Positions 34,091 through 46,064 are shown, numbered from the stretch's first letter. The stretch is DNA of 64,000 nt from Candidatus Rifleibacteriota bacterium (GCA_015233565.1 JADFXM010000004.1:124001-188000); one strand, 5' to 3'. The notes: a model not told the origin generated them from the letters alone. Numbers and translations are program-made.

Positions 34091-34141
34091 CACGATCGTG
34101 GTAAACGGTCCGTTTACAGTCAACTTAAGACCGAATAATAT
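34091..34141 (+). promoter_or_regulatory. Promoter with overlapping operator-like palindromes for the LysM gene
   Basis: TTTACA (34113-34118), 17 bases, TAATAT (34136-34141) forms a promoter. The -35 overlaps the right arm of GTAAACGGTCCGTTTAC (34101-34117), an 8-bp perfect inverted repeat around a central T. Directly to the left is a perfect 10-bp palindrome CACGATCGTG (34091-34100). A repressor bound here would cover the -35. The leader to ATG 34326 would be about 177 bases. The rest of the 33841-34325 gap shows no gene. Confidence 0.55.
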
Positions 34142-34325
34142 TGCCACTCTTTACGAAGTGGAATTTTGACCGATGAAAAACTGACAACGGGAAGCTAGTT
34201 TTCCTGCAAAACCAGGCATTTGAAATATTGTACGGAAACAAAAAACGAACCGTTCTCAGAAGTTTTTAGTTAAATGCCGATAGTGTTCTCAGACAATAAA
34301 AAGCCAAAAAAGGAGACAAATTTTA

Positions 34326-35528
34326 ATGAGGCAAAGAGTCAGAATTATTGCCTTGTTGGCCGGACTTTTCCTTTCAGGATCGGCCATATCGGCCATTCCA
34401 ATGTTAGGTGGACATTTCCTGGAAAAAGGCATAGGCTTAAAAGAAAGCAAACCACTTTTTTTGGCCCATATCTACAATTCAGGGAAGGAAGAGCTAAATC
34501 TTAAAAAACTTTCCCTCGGAATTGAATTAAACTCAGAAAATGGAAAAAAAACTTTTGAAGTTGAGGCAAAGGAAAATTTGCCGCCTGGGGAAATCAGAAC
34601 TATTCGTATCAATCTTCCAGGGCCTTATAATTCCAAAAAGGGAACATTCAGAATATTCGGAAAACTAAATGATCGAATGTATTATTCCAATTTATACTCA
34701 TTTAGTAATACAAAGCTCTTGGAATCAGCTAATAGTGAGATTTCCCTTTACAAAGAAGCTCCCTCAGAGTTGCCATCATCCTCTTCTTCAGAAATTCTTC
34801 CAGACGTTTTCGGAGAAATTGACAAGCCTATTCAAAAACCCTCCTCTCAAAAAGCTGAAATAAAGGAATTTAAAAAAGGCAGGAAAAATTCTGAAACTTC
34901 TTCTGCGAAGCCGGAAAAATCGCATTTGAACGAAGCAAAAAAAGAAGAAAAACCGATTGATAAATCCAAGATTGATTTGAAGAATTTAAAAGTCACCAAA
35001 AGAAAAATTGACGGAAAAGAATTTAAAAGTCTAAGAACGATTGACGAAGAATTAATTATATACATCGTTAAACCTGGTGACACTTTAAAAACAATTGCGG
35101 AGAAGTATTATAATGAAGCAAAATCATCCAAAGTAATTTCGGAGTTAAATTTTATCGAACCTGACGCCAAGCTTAGGGGTGGTGAAGAAATTATCGTTGA
35201 GGTAAAGCCTCTCCATGAAAAGGAAAATTCCGAGAAAATTTCCGCCGGAAAAAATCAAAATTTTGAAACTCCTCTTCCTGAAGATGACAAATCTGTAAGC
35301 GAAAATCTCAAAAACAGCCCCAAAGGAAATTCCAAAGAGAGTCCGGGAAACGATAAAACCTACCTAGTGCAAAAAGGTGACACCATAGGCATTATTGCAA
35401 AAAAGTTATTGGGAAAATCTTCCAAAGCAAATTTAATAATTAAAGCTAATCCAGCACTAAATCCAAAAAATCTGAAAATTGGTATGAAAGTTATCATTCC
35501 TAGCGTTTCTGAAGAAAAAACTTCTTGA
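34326..35528 (+). CDS. Exported protein with two LysM domains
   Basis: This 400-residue protein has a signal peptide (about 1-23, ending AISA). An N-terminal beta-rich region follows (about 25-130: PLFLAHIYNSGKEELNLKKLSLGIEL, a surface-domain look), then a Lys/Glu/Ser-rich linker. Two LysM modules are present: YIVKPGDTLKTIAEKYY...GGEEIIV at about 245-292 and YLVQKGDTIGIIAKKLLG...IGMKVIIP at about 345-393. LysM binds peptidoglycan, so the protein should be wall-attached in the periplasm. It lies 31 bases ahead of an SNF2 helicase gene, an odd pairing that may simply reflect read-through. A promoter with palindromes precedes it. Confidence 0.85.
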   Translation: MRQRVRIIALLAGLFLSGSAISAIPMLGGHFLEKGIGLKESKPLFLAHIYNSGKEELNLKKLSLGIELNSENGKKTFEVEAKENLPPGEIRTIRINLPGPYNSKKGTFRIFGKLNDRMYYSNLYSFSNTKLLESANSEISLYKEAPSELPSSSSSEILPDVFGEIDKPIQKPSSQKAEIKEFKKGRKNSETSSAKPEKSHLNEAKKEEKPIDKSKIDLKNLKVTKRKIDGKEFKSLRTIDEELIIYIVKPGDTLKTIAEKYYNEAKSSKVISELNFIEPDAKLRGGEEIIVEVKPLHEKENSEKISAGKNQNFETPLPEDDKSVSENLKNSPKGNSKESPGNDKTYLVQKGDTIGIIAKKLLGKSSKANLIIKANPALNPKNLKIGMKVIIPSVSEEKTS

Positions 35529-35559
35529 AATACATCGTTAAGAACACCGGAGAAAAGCC

Positions 35560-37654
<2,095 letters not shown>

Positions 37655-37668
<14 letters not shown>

Positions 37669-38629
37669 AATACAAGAACTAGTACTTTGTTTCATGAAAT
37701 CACTCGAAATCAAGTGCGAAAATGATGGAAAAGGAATATGGCGTGCAAAAATTATCCCTTCCGAAAGAACATTTTTCAATGGTTTTGAAGAATATGTTTT
37801 CACTTTTGAACGGGAAGTTGCAGAAAAACATCGTGAGCTTGAATTAATATGTGACGGCTCGTATCTTTTAAAGAAAATTATTGAGCGGTTGGCATCAATT
37901 CCAAAGGTAAGCAGATTATTTGCACTTACACCTCCCGAACCACCTTCCGATGGAGGAAAAGTCGGAGAATTGGTGCTTCTCGCTCCAGGGAAATGTCACT
38001 ACAGGCAAAAGATTAATTTTCACTTTAAAGTAAGTTATGTCTGTAACAGAAGATACGATTCACTTTTTACCTGCCTTGTCGATCCAGCCTCTAATGAAGT
38101 ATACTTAAAAGAAGGGGTAAATGAGATTGACATGAGCTCTTACAGCGAAACCCCAAATCCTGATATTCCAATAGAACCCACAGGGGAAGAAATCCTAAGA
38201 CTCTACCTAAAAGCATGTCAGATTCTTGAAGAAGAAACCGAAAAAAAACTAGGAGAAATTAAATCCTGGGCGCAAACTCAATTTGAGTATGAAAAAGAGA
38301 AAATAGAAGAGTTCATTGATGAACAAAAAGCGGAGCTTGAAAAAAAGAAAGCGAATGTTTGTTTCCACCTTTATTTCTTCCAGAAAGAAGAAGAAATAGA
38401 CAAGATGATTAATGATCTTGAAAATGAAAAATTAAGAAAAATCCAAGAACTCCAGGAAAAACATTCCTTAAAGATTGAGATATCCCTTATCAATGCGTAT
38501 GTTTTATGCGTCCCAACCCTCGGAATTCCCGCCAGCATGGTATCCAGGAAAAAGCACGAAAACAGTCTAAAACCTCTAACAGAGCGCTTTACAGTATCGG
38601 ACAATTTCCAAGTTATACCTACAATTTAG
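37655..38629 (+). CDS. SNF2-associated partner protein with coiled coil
   Basis: This 324-residue protein is encoded with a 14-base overlap after the SNF2 gene, so translation is coupled. Residues 1-90 (FNGFEEYVFTFEREVAEKHRELELICDGSYLLKKII) resemble the segment that follows the ATPase core in many single-chain RapA/HepA-like proteins, where a TFD.E.A..ELI.PGHPL pattern occurs. A beta-rich part follows, then a coiled coil (about 190-270, strongly Glu/Lys). The arrangement recalls the adjacent yqhH-yqhG genes of Bacillus, but homology to YqhG cannot be settled by eye. It is probably a subunit of the translocase. The function of the complex is unknown. Confidence 0.65.
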
Positions 38630-38942
38630 CTAAGAAATGAACGCAAAAAAATGGTATCATCTATAATTGGAGGTTAGCCGTTATATGTCATTACAAAGAA
38701 AGTGATTCACTTGCGAATGGACAGCCGAAGCGCTCAAGATTTTGCCCGGTTCGAAAAGAGATTTCTTAGAGAAGCTCATTATTGGTTTAGGTAAAAGATC
38801 ACCGTGAAGAGAGGTCGACTGTGGGTGGTTTCGGAAAGTCCAGGTTTTGGGAGTTGCATTTAGTTCAGAACAAGCGGTTTCGGTAATAACATCGCGCGAT
38901 AGCACTAACCCCGAAATAAAATCCTTCCTTGGAGGAAAAAAA
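38630..38942. other. Non-coding stretch, possible RNA or gene remnant
   Basis: About 310 bases between the helicase partner gene and a small membrane protein. TATAAT occurs near 38663, but its -35 is poor. The section 38690-38870 looks less AT-rich than other gaps and contains short self-complementary segments. A 92-codon frame on the - strand (38681-38959) lacks a ribosome site. No known RNA family is recognised. Confidence 0.35.
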
Positions 38943-39245
38943 ATGTTTTTTAAACACATTTTGATCGGTTTTATAATTTTGGGAATATTTGGTTATTTTT
39001 ATGGAGATCGCGTATTCAAATTTCAGGCCGAAATGATGATCAACTGGCAATATGATTTTCCGGCCTATGAAGCATATGAAAGAATCATACAATATTATCC
39101 CAGTAGCCCTTTCCGGGAAGAAGCTCTTAAAATGATGGAAGTCCTCACAAAAAGAAATGGGGATTTAAAAAGATATTTGGATATGCGTGATAAGGACGTA
39201 AAAGCAACTGCAAAGAAACGCGCACAAGCAGAAACGTTCAGGTAA
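38943..39245 (+). CDS. Small membrane-anchored TPR-like protein
   Basis: This 100-residue protein starts at ATG 38943, fixed by GGAGG at 38931-38935. The longer frame from 38847 has no ribosome site. One membrane helix (about 4-20) is followed by a single TPR-like helix pair, YDFPAYEAYERIIQYYPSSPFREEALKMM (about 37-65), of the kind seen in BamD/YbgF-like proteins, and a basic tail. The fold suggests a small envelope adaptor. No named family is recognised. The gap 39246-39534 after it is AT-rich, holds one weak hairpin (TGAAC/GTTCA near 39282), and no gene. Confidence 0.7.
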   Translation: MFFKHILIGFIILGIFGYFYGDRVFKFQAEMMINWQYDFPAYEAYERIIQYYPSSPFREEALKMMEVLTKRNGDLKRYLDMRDKDVKATAKKRAQAETFR

Positions 39246-39534
39246 AGTCGCTAATTGCATCTGCAAAACAAATGGAATAACTGAACAAAAGGTTCAAGAA
39301 TCCAAATTTGAAGATATTTTTAGATAGGTTTTGCATGCATATTTCAGTGCATTTTTGGATTTTTTTTCGCCCAACGTCACTCTGAAGGCTGTGAAAATTT
39401 ATAGTAATTCAAAAATTGCAATACTTCAAAGTGCCGCTTGCAAATAATTGCGATATATTCCAATTCCCTTTTGAAAACAAGTTGAGTTCCATAACATTTG
39501 TTTTTTTTGTTTACACAATGCTCTCAAGTAGTTT

Positions 39535-41784
39535 ATGTTATTTGTGTTTATGTCACGAAAAGAAAAAAAAACTATCCAAATTAAGAAAGAATTATTTTCT
39601 CCGATTTTTTTAAAAAAGATTTTTTCTCAAATTTTGAATTATGTAACTTCCAATGAACCTGATTTAAGGAAAACCGCTCTTTTAACTATTTCCCGATTAA
39701 AGGGTGAAAGCGCGGCTCAGGTAATCTTCGAAAGATATGAAAGTGATAATCTTGAGGATTATCTGGCATTAGTGGTTAATGAAATTAATCCGGAGATTTC
39801 TTCAAAATTTTTAATTGCAGCACTTTCAGATCCGAACCCGGAGGCCAGATTAATGGCAGCTGGTGCCCTTGCTTCAGAAAAAAGGGAAGCCTCGGTTCTG
39901 GTTCTGACAGATATTATAGAAGGACATCTAAGTGGCTCAAAGATGTCCTCATCGAATCAAACAATTCTCTCGCACGAGGCATTGATCCTTGCCATTAGAG
40001 CATTGGGAGAAATAGGCACACCTTTTTGTGTTTCCCTTTTAAAAAAATTCATCACCCAGGAAACCAATTCAAAAATAAAAGCTTCTGCGATTGCGGCCAT
40101 TTCAAAACATATGAATGATCAGATGATTCCGATGTTACAGCCATTTTTAAGTGATACTGACTCAAGAGTAAGAGCCAATTCCGTAGAAGCTCTGGAAAAT
40201 CTGAATAATCTAAGCGTAGTTGGAATTCTTCAACCTTTTCTTTTTGACACCAACCAGCGAGTAAAAGCGAATGTTGCAAAAGCGATCTGGAAGTATGGTG
40301 ACTACGAGGTAAGTGCAACTCTTAAAGAGATGCTTGGCCACACGGTAAAAGCACAAAGAGTATCCGGAATTTATGCCGTAGGTGAAATTCATCCTCAAGC
40401 GTTCGCCAGGCAGCTTCTGGCATTCTTGCCAGATCCTGATGCTGATATTCGTCGACACGCGGTAATAGCAATCAAAAAAATGGGACCAAGTGAACATGCA
40501 CTCAAATTAATTCCAATGCTCTCTGATCGAGATCCGGAAGTGCGAAAAGAGGTAGCCAAAGCGCTCGTTGAAATTTATGGTGACGGGGCTTTAGGTGCGC
40601 TAGTGAAGCATTTGACAAGCGAAACCTCCAATGAGGTTAAATCCCTTCTAATCTCCCAAATTGGGGAACTTGGCAAAGAAAACGCTTTGCCACAACTTGC
40701 TCCATTTCTTGAAAGTTCCGTTGAGACAATCATTCTGGCAACAATTAAAGCAATTGGTTCTATAAGACCGCAAAACCCACCACTTTCAATTGTTTCTGCG
40801 GTAAAAAAACTACTTTTAACGAATTCACAGGATAAAATCAGAGCCGCAGCTTTGAATGTTCTCTGGCATTGGGAATGCAAAGAAGCACTTGAGGTGGTGA
40901 CTGATTTTCTATTGTCCGGAAGCAAAGAGAAAGCAATCCACGGGCTAAAAAGCATGGGAGAAATTTTTGAAGCGGTTTCTTCCCAGGAAGCCGAAATTCA
41001 GGAGTTATTTGAAAAATCCCTAAAAGAAGCGGTTGAAATGAAAAAACGCTCCATTGAGGGAGCACAAAATCAGATTTTGCAAAATCAGGTTTCTGAAAAA
41101 ATGAATCAGGCGCAAGCCTTCATTCAATTTAATCAACTTGAAGACGCCGAGAAACTCCTTAAAGAAATATTGAGCCAAAATGCACAGCATCTGTCAGCTA
41201 TCGTGGCTTTAGGTGACATTTTGTTCAAAACCAATCGCATTACAGAAGCCGCAGAATTATTTGAAAGCGCACTAGTTATTCAACCAAACCATGTTAAAGC
41301 TCATTATTCACTTGGACAAATCTATACCAGACTTGGGTTGTGGAACAAAGCTTCAGCGTCGCTTTTTGCAGTAATTCAACTTCATCCGAAATTGCCACAG
41401 GCATTTTTACTTCTTTCAGATTCCCTTGAGAACGAGGGAAAAATCTCCCAGAGCGTTGAAATATTAAAGAAGTTACAAGCACTTGTCCCCAAGAATGAAA
41501 GAGTCATGTCAAAACTTGCAAGAGCTCTTTTTCTGGATAGAAAATTTGGTGAGGGAATTCCTTGGGCCCGGCAAGCAGCAACACTTGGCGCAAGAGACCT
41601 TCCCGTCCTTTTAATTCAAGCAATCGGGGAAATCAATTCATCAAATTATCCCGATGGAATAAAGAGATTACTTAGATTAATCAGGATTATCCTTGAAAAC
41701 CCTGACAATCAATCGGTAAATGAATTAAGAAAACTGGCGGGAATTGCAGAAGAAATAGTTTTAGGAATTTTAAAAAACCGTTGA
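39535..41784 (+). CDS. HEAT-repeat and TPR protein
   Basis: This 749-residue protein has no signal peptide or membrane segment and should be cytoplasmic. About residues 35-490 form HEAT/PBS-lyase-like repeats (for example PMLQPFLSDTDSRVRANSVEAL and LPDPDADIRRHAVIAIKKMG). A short helical linker follows, then TPRs at about 525-720 (AEKLLKEILSQNAQHLSAIVALGDILF; AHYSLGQIYTRLGLWNKASASLFAVIQLHP). Both are protein-binding solenoids. ATG 39535 or ATG 39550 may be the start, and neither has a ribosome site, so translation may be leaderless or weak. It converges with the 5'-nucleotidase gene with only 14 bases between stops and no terminator. The partner is unknown. Confidence 0.8.
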   Translation: MLFVFMSRKEKKTIQIKKELFSPIFLKKIFSQILNYVTSNEPDLRKTALLTISRLKGESAAQVIFERYESDNLEDYLALVVNEINPEISSKFLIAALSDPNPEARLMAAGALASEKREASVLVLTDIIEGHLSGSKMSSSNQTILSHEALILAIRALGEIGTPFCVSLLKKFITQETNSKIKASAIAAISKHMNDQMIPMLQPFLSDTDSRVRANSVEALENLNNLSVVGILQPFLFDTNQRVKANVAKAIWKYGDYEVSATLKEMLGHTVKAQRVSGIYAVGEIHPQAFARQLLAFLPDPDADIRRHAVIAIKKMGPSEHALKLIPMLSDRDPEVRKEVAKALVEIYGDGALGALVKHLTSETSNEVKSLLISQIGELGKENALPQLAPFLESSVETIILATIKAIGSIRPQNPPLSIVSAVKKLLLTNSQDKIRAAALNVLWHWECKEALEVVTDFLLSGSKEKAIHGLKSMGEIFEAVSSQEAEIQELFEKSLKEAVEMKKRSIEGAQNQILQNQVSEKMNQAQAFIQFNQLEDAEKLLKEILSQNAQHLSAIVALGDILFKTNRITEAAELFESALVIQPNHVKAHYSLGQIYTRLGLWNKASASLFAVIQLHPKLPQAFLLLSDSLENEGKISQSVEILKKLQALVPKNERVMSKLARALFLDRKFGEGIPWARQAATLGARDLPVLLIQAIGEINSSNYPDGIKRLLRLIRIILENPDNQSVNELRKLAGIAEEIVLGILKNR

Positions 41785-41798
41785 ATAAAATAGTACCG

Positions 41799-43562
41799 TC
41801 ATCGTCCTGAGTCTCTTCCAACTTCTGACAGGCTTTCAACAAAAACCATAAATTCTTTTGGGAAACCGCTTTTTTCAAAAGAGGTGATAGGCTCCCCTTT
41901 TTCATTTCTTGGAGGAATTTCCACCCAACCCCTGGTTATTGTTTTTATCTTCATTAAATTTTTCACAAAAAAGCTATTTGAACAAACGTGAATCAATTCT
42001 GGCCAATCTTTAAAATCCTTGCCATTAAGTTTAAGATTTCCAATTTTGTTAAATAGCGGAATACCAAATGAATTCAAACTGAAACTCACTGAATCAGATA
42101 GCACCGGCTCATAAGAAGGGGTTTTTCCACAAAACGCAAACATTGCTTCAAGAAGCTTCTTAAAATCATGTTTTGTAAGATAGTATGAAATAATTTCAGC
42201 TCCGGGGTGCATTTCATCATCATAACCCAAGGGTAAGAATTTAAAAATATCTGAAAATTGATAAACAACTTTTGGAAATTTTTCTGGAACCGCGAAATCA
42301 CTTCTTACCATTGCAGAAGTAGTGATATAAAGGTCAAATTTTTTCTCAGCCGCTTTATTAATTTGTTTCAAAATACTTGAAGCCACAAAAACTCCGGCAA
42401 AGTTGTTCGGCCATCTTCCTCTCAAAATCGGTGAAAAAACCTCATAAATTACAGAGTCATAAGAATATTTAGAATCAGGAATAACTTTTTTGATTTCATC
42501 CTTATATGATTCAATCTGTTGAATAACTTCTTTATCAGATTCAAGAGAATCGTTAATTGCAACTAAAGTATTTTGAGGATTTAAAGGAACCAATTTGCCT
42601 TCATCGAAGGCGAATTCAATTAACCCAACCTGTTTCCCACCTGTTCCGGTTTGAATTACAGTTGTATCTCCGTCCTGAAAAAAATAGGCTTGATGAGTGT
42701 GTCCTGCTACGATGAGATTAATGTCCGGAACGTTTTTTATCAATTCTCTGTTTTCAAGCTCTCCTCCATGCATTAGGGCGATGATTACATCTGCTTTTCC
42801 ATTCTCCTTAAGGTCTTTGACTATTTCGTTTACTTTCCCATAAAGTTGAGGAAGATCATCTTTCCCGGATTCATCATCAAAGCCATAAAAGCCACACTCA
42901 TGGCGGTTTGCCAAAGATAATTTGGCAGCATCCGGCCCTAATATTCCGATTACTCCAATTCGGAGTTTTTTTCCATTGCAATAATATTCCTTAATTAAAG
43001 ATCGATTCAAAAATGATTGATGTGGATCAGGCGAATTTGAACAATAAAATTCTTTAATCCGGCTATTTTCAACATCCCTGAAAAAAAGATTAGAAACAAC
43101 GAAAGGAAGTTTCAAGCCTCTTTTTGCAGCTTTTTTCAAGGAAATCGCAAGTCCGGTTTCTTCAGACTCGAAATCATGGTTTCCCATAGTTATGGCATCA
43201 TATTTCAAATCACAAAAAAACTGGAATTCAGGCACCATTTCGCTTGCCTTGGAAGGGGAAATTATGTGAAAGAGTGTTCCAAAAGAATAATCCCCGGAAT
43301 CGAGAAGAATTACCGGTTCATTTTTTTCGTTCTTCTCACTTTTGACATGCTTAACTAACTCTGCAATTCTGGCATAATGGCCCGTAATCGGATCCCCATC
43401 GTTTGGAATCTCGGTGAAATATCTATCTGGGCCGTTTCCCTCGAAATTAGAATGGAGATCATTGGTACAAATCACAGTAAAATTAATTGGGTCAGCAAAA
43501 AGAGGAGAAAGAACAAAAACTGAAAGAAAACAAAAATAAAGGATTTTTTTACCGATTTTCAT
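41799..43562 (-). CDS. Periplasmic 5'-nucleotidase/UshA-family metallophosphoesterase
   Basis: This 587-residue protein has a signal peptide (about 1-23, ending LFADP). The N-terminal metallophosphatase domain carries CTNDLHSNFEG (D35, H37), LDSGDYSFG, GNHDFE, ALMHGGE and VAGHTHQAY. The C-terminal 5_nucleotid_C domain (about 350-520) covers substrate binding (LPLGYDDEMHPGAEI). The family dephosphorylates nucleotides or UDP-sugars in the periplasm for scavenging. ATG 43562 is chosen; the longer TTG at 43574 leaves no room for a ribosome site. The length is usual for the family. It lies 256 bases after the HD-GYP gene on the same strand, separated by a terminator-like hairpin. Confidence 0.9.
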   Translation of the reverse strand: MKIGKKILYFCFLSVFVLSPLFADPINFTVICTNDLHSNFEGNGPDRYFTEIPNDGDPITGHYARIAELVKHVKSEKNEKNEPVILLDSGDYSFGTLFHIISPSKASEMVPEFQFFCDLKYDAITMGNHDFESEETGLAISLKKAAKRGLKLPFVVSNLFFRDVENSRIKEFYCSNSPDPHQSFLNRSLIKEYYCNGKKLRIGVIGILGPDAAKLSLANRHECGFYGFDDESGKDDLPQLYGKVNEIVKDLKENGKADVIIALMHGGELENRELIKNVPDINLIVAGHTHQAYFFQDGDTTVIQTGTGGKQVGLIEFAFDEGKLVPLNPQNTLVAINDSLESDKEVIQQIESYKDEIKKVIPDSKYSYDSVIYEVFSPILRGRWPNNFAGVFVASSILKQINKAAEKKFDLYITTSAMVRSDFAVPEKFPKVVYQFSDIFKFLPLGYDDEMHPGAEIISYYLTKHDFKKLLEAMFAFCGKTPSYEPVLSDSVSFSLNSFGIPLFNKIGNLKLNGKDFKDWPELIHVCSNSFFVKNLMKIKTITRGWVEIPPRNEKGEPITSFEKSGFPKEFMVFVESLSEVGRDSGR

Positions 43563-43705
43563 GCTATCTCTCAACTCCAGGCACTATTTAGTAGTATTAA
43601 CGTTTTACAACTTTTTCAGGAACAAGATTCAAATCGTAAAAATGGGAGCTTTCGCAGATTTTTGCTTAAAATTTTGGGATTTTTTTTGGAAAAAAGAGTC
43701 TGTGG

Positions 43706-43729
43706 GGTTTCCTTTTTCAGAAGGAATCC
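43706..43729 (-). terminator. Possible terminator after the HD-GYP gene
   Basis: On the - strand, GGATTCCTT and AAGGAAACC form a 9-bp stem with one mismatch and a loop of about six bases. A TTTTTT run follows about 15 bases later. It sits between the HD-GYP regulator and the 5'-nucleotidase. The long distance to the T-run makes the call weak. Confidence 0.35.
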
Positions 43730-43818
43730 AAGGATCCAAAGCACGCTCAGAAAGCAAATTTCCAAAAATATGCAAAACTCCAATTTAATAATTCTCGAAC
43801 GAAAATATCTTGAAAAAA

Positions 43819-44946
43819 TCATTCAACATACGTTCGTGAAACGCGTTGAAATTCTTTTTCAGCCTTAATAAAGGCATCAACCATATCCGGGTCGAAATGT
43901 TTTCCGCCTCCATCACAAATTATCCCTTTAGCTTTTTCGTGTGGCATTGCATCCTTGTAGCATCTTTTAGAGGAGAGGGCATCGTAAACATCGGCAACAG
44001 CAACAATTCTAGCGGAAAGAGGGATGGAATTTCCCGATAATTGGTCTGGATATCCGCTCCCGTCCCATTTTTCGTGATGGGATAGCGCTATTTCCATGGC
44101 CATGTAAACCAAAGGGCTGTTGGGAAATTTTCTATGGACTTCCAATAATGTTTGAAAGCCAACTACAGTATGCTTCTTCATCATTTCGAACTCTTCGGCG
44201 GTAAGTTTCCCAGGTTTTAAAAGTACTGAATCCGGGACTCCTACTTTTCCAATGTCATGCAGACAGCTCGCAGGATGAATATTATCGACAAAAGCCCGGT
44301 CAATTAAAGAGCGATATCTGGGATTTACCCTTAAAAAGCCACAAAGAACTTTACAATATTCCTGGATTCTTTCAAGATGTCCACCAGTTTCGGGATCTCT
44401 GGATTCAGCAAGTTTTGAAAGTGCAAATAACATTCCTAATTGTGCAGCAGTGGCTTTACTGATTTCCTTACTAATCCTACTTTGGAGTTCGCTATTCAAA
44501 AGCTCTATTTCGTGTCTATAGGCTTCCTGTTCATCTGTCAATTTTTTTCGCTCAAGGCAAACCTTGATTCTGGCATCCAATAATTCAGTGTTAAATGGTG
44601 ATTTCAAGAGGTAATCCTCTGCCCCCATTTTGATACAGGAAATAACACTATCCATATTTTCAACACCCGAAATGATAATCACAGGAATAGAGCGATATTT
44701 CTCGTTTGATTTCAAGCTCTTAAGTAAATCATATCCGGATATTTCAGGCATCAGGATATCTGTGAGAATCAGGTCTGGTGGTGAAGAAGCAATCTGCCGC
44801 ATAGCCTCAGCGCCATTGTCAGCTTTAACGGCAAAATAACCCAATTGCTGTAGAGTATTATGGATAATATGTCTAAAAGTAGGATCGTCATCCACTACAA
44901 GGATGATTCCTTTTTCTAATCCAGTGTTAGAATGCCCTGATTCCAT
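43819..44946 (-). CDS. Response regulator with HD-GYP c-di-GMP phosphodiesterase
   Basis: This 375-residue protein has an N-terminal receiver domain (about 14-130: acid pair D20/D21, phospho-acceptor D63 in LTDILMP, and K115 in LLKSPF). A coiled linker follows (about 135-175), then an HD-GYP domain: H190, CLHDIGKVGVPD (H230, D231), SHHEKWDGSGYP (290-300) and ARIVAVADVYDAL. HD-GYP enzymes hydrolyse cyclic di-GMP to GMP, and phosphorylation of the receiver should gate activity. No histidine kinase is adjacent. It lies directly downstream of the minor-pilin cluster on the same strand, suggesting a link to pilus-based surface behaviour. Confidence 0.95.
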   Translation of the reverse strand: MESGHSNTGLEKGIILVVDDDPTFRHIIHNTLQQLGYFAVKADNGAEAMRQIASSPPDLILTDILMPEISGYDLLKSLKSNEKYRSIPVIIISGVENMDSVISCIKMGAEDYLLKSPFNTELLDARIKVCLERKKLTDEQEAYRHEIELLNSELQSRISKEISKATAAQLGMLFALSKLAESRDPETGGHLERIQEYCKVLCGFLRVNPRYRSLIDRAFVDNIHPASCLHDIGKVGVPDSVLLKPGKLTAEEFEMMKKHTVVGFQTLLEVHRKFPNSPLVYMAMEIALSHHEKWDGSGYPDQLSGNSIPLSARIVAVADVYDALSSKRCYKDAMPHEKAKGIICDGGGKHFDPDMVDAFIKAEKEFQRVSRTYVE

Positions 44947-45047
44947 AATTTTTCTTCGCTCTCAAATTGATAATTGAAAAAGGTTAGGTATTACCAGCGT
45001 ATTTTTGATTATCTCACAAATCCGACTTGGGTAAAACCGTTTGAAAC

Positions 45048-46043
45048 TTATTTTTTCCTTGCCAAAACTTCAGCAATTTGAACCTCCCCAAAATCTTCCA
45101 TGGGCGTCCTTAGAAAGGAATATTTCAAACAACGGCTTCCTCCATATAAAAAATCAAAATCAACCACCTGCTCGAAATAAAATTCATTCTTAAAATTGAT
45201 TTCATCAATAAAAACAATGTCTCCGTTAATTCCCAGTGCAAGAATTCTTAAAGTTACAGATTCTCGTCTACCAGTTCGAAGAACGGACAAATTTGGATCA
45301 AAGTTGTCATAATTTCCTGAAATCGAATTTAAAAAGCTGAACCAGATTACTCCTGAAGCATTTTTTATTCCAGGATCGGAATAGATTTTTTCTTTTTCCA
45401 TAGGAATTTCTCTGGGAAAGAGTTCAAAACCAGCAAAGGTTATAGTGGCTATCGAAGTTGGTGAACCAAGGGAGGAGACCGAAGGAAGGGAAATTGACAG
45501 AGGAGACGAAGAGGGCGAAGCCAAGGAAGCTTGCGAAGCTGTCGAAAGTGGTGTAACAACAGATTCTGGAGAAGCTATGGGAGGTGGCGAAGCCAAGAAA
45601 GCTTGCGATGCAACAGAAGTTTCTGAAACAAACATTGAAACTGAATCTTTTAGAGACTGAACCGAAGAGCTCGAAATTTCATTGTTGGGATTAGAAATTA
45701 TCCAATGCCCTCTCTTAAGATTTTCTGATCTTTCTCCCAATAGTTTTAATATTGTTTCAAAAGTAGATTTTGAAAAAGAATTATCGGGGGAAAAATGTTC
45801 ACCTCTCCAATAATGTTGCAAATCGTTACAGGAATAAAGTGGAAATGTAAAAAAAAATATCCACAATGCAGCGAGTTTCTTGCCATGTTGTTTAATTTTT
45901 GTACAACCAGCAATAAGTAGATCTGTAACCGCATCTATTGTGAAAAATTTCCAAATCAAAATATTTAATATTCCTGATAAATCTCTTGCAGAAAAAACAA
46001 TATTTTTACGTAGTTTTTGAATTGCTGCAAAAATCTCTTTCAA
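45048..46043 (-). CDS. Pilin-cluster membrane protein with Ser/Pro-rich linker
   Basis: Not recognised. The protein of about 331 residues starts best at TTG 46043, with GGAGG five bases upstream; the longer frame to 46055 would include that site. Hydrophobic stretches lie at about residues 20-36 and 60-76 (LAALWIFFFTFPLYSC). A low-complexity Ser/Pro/Ala/Leu linker follows (about 140-200, repeats such as ASQASLASP), then a C-terminal beta-rich domain (about 205-331). It follows the PilW-like gene by 21 bases and so belongs to the minor-pilin operon. It may be a further pilus-assembly or tip component, by position only. Confidence 0.6.
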   Translation of the reverse strand: MKEIFAAIQKLRKNIVFSARDLSGILNILIWKFFTIDAVTDLLIAGCTKIKQHGKKLAALWIFFFTFPLYSCNDLQHYWRGEHFSPDNSFSKSTFETILKLLGERSENLKRGHWIISNPNNEISSSSVQSLKDSVSMFVSETSVASQAFLASPPPIASPESVVTPLSTASQASLASPSSSPLSISLPSVSSLGSPTSIATITFAGFELFPREIPMEKEKIYSDPGIKNASGVIWFSFLNSISGNYDNFDPNLSVLRTGRRESVTLRILALGINGDIVFIDEINFKNEFYFEQVVDFDFLYGGSRCLKYSFLRTPMEDFGEVQIAEVLARKK

Positions 46044-46064
46044 ACAAGCCTCCAAGGGATAATA

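Noticed and set aside
38833..38841. GGAAAGTCC as a sign of RNase P RNA
   Set aside because: Only this short motif matches. The other conserved RNase P segments, such as the ACAGAA element, are absent and the stretch is too short.
38681..38959. 92-residue frame on the - strand
   Set aside because: No ribosome site, and it runs through the start and SD region of the small membrane protein on the + strand.
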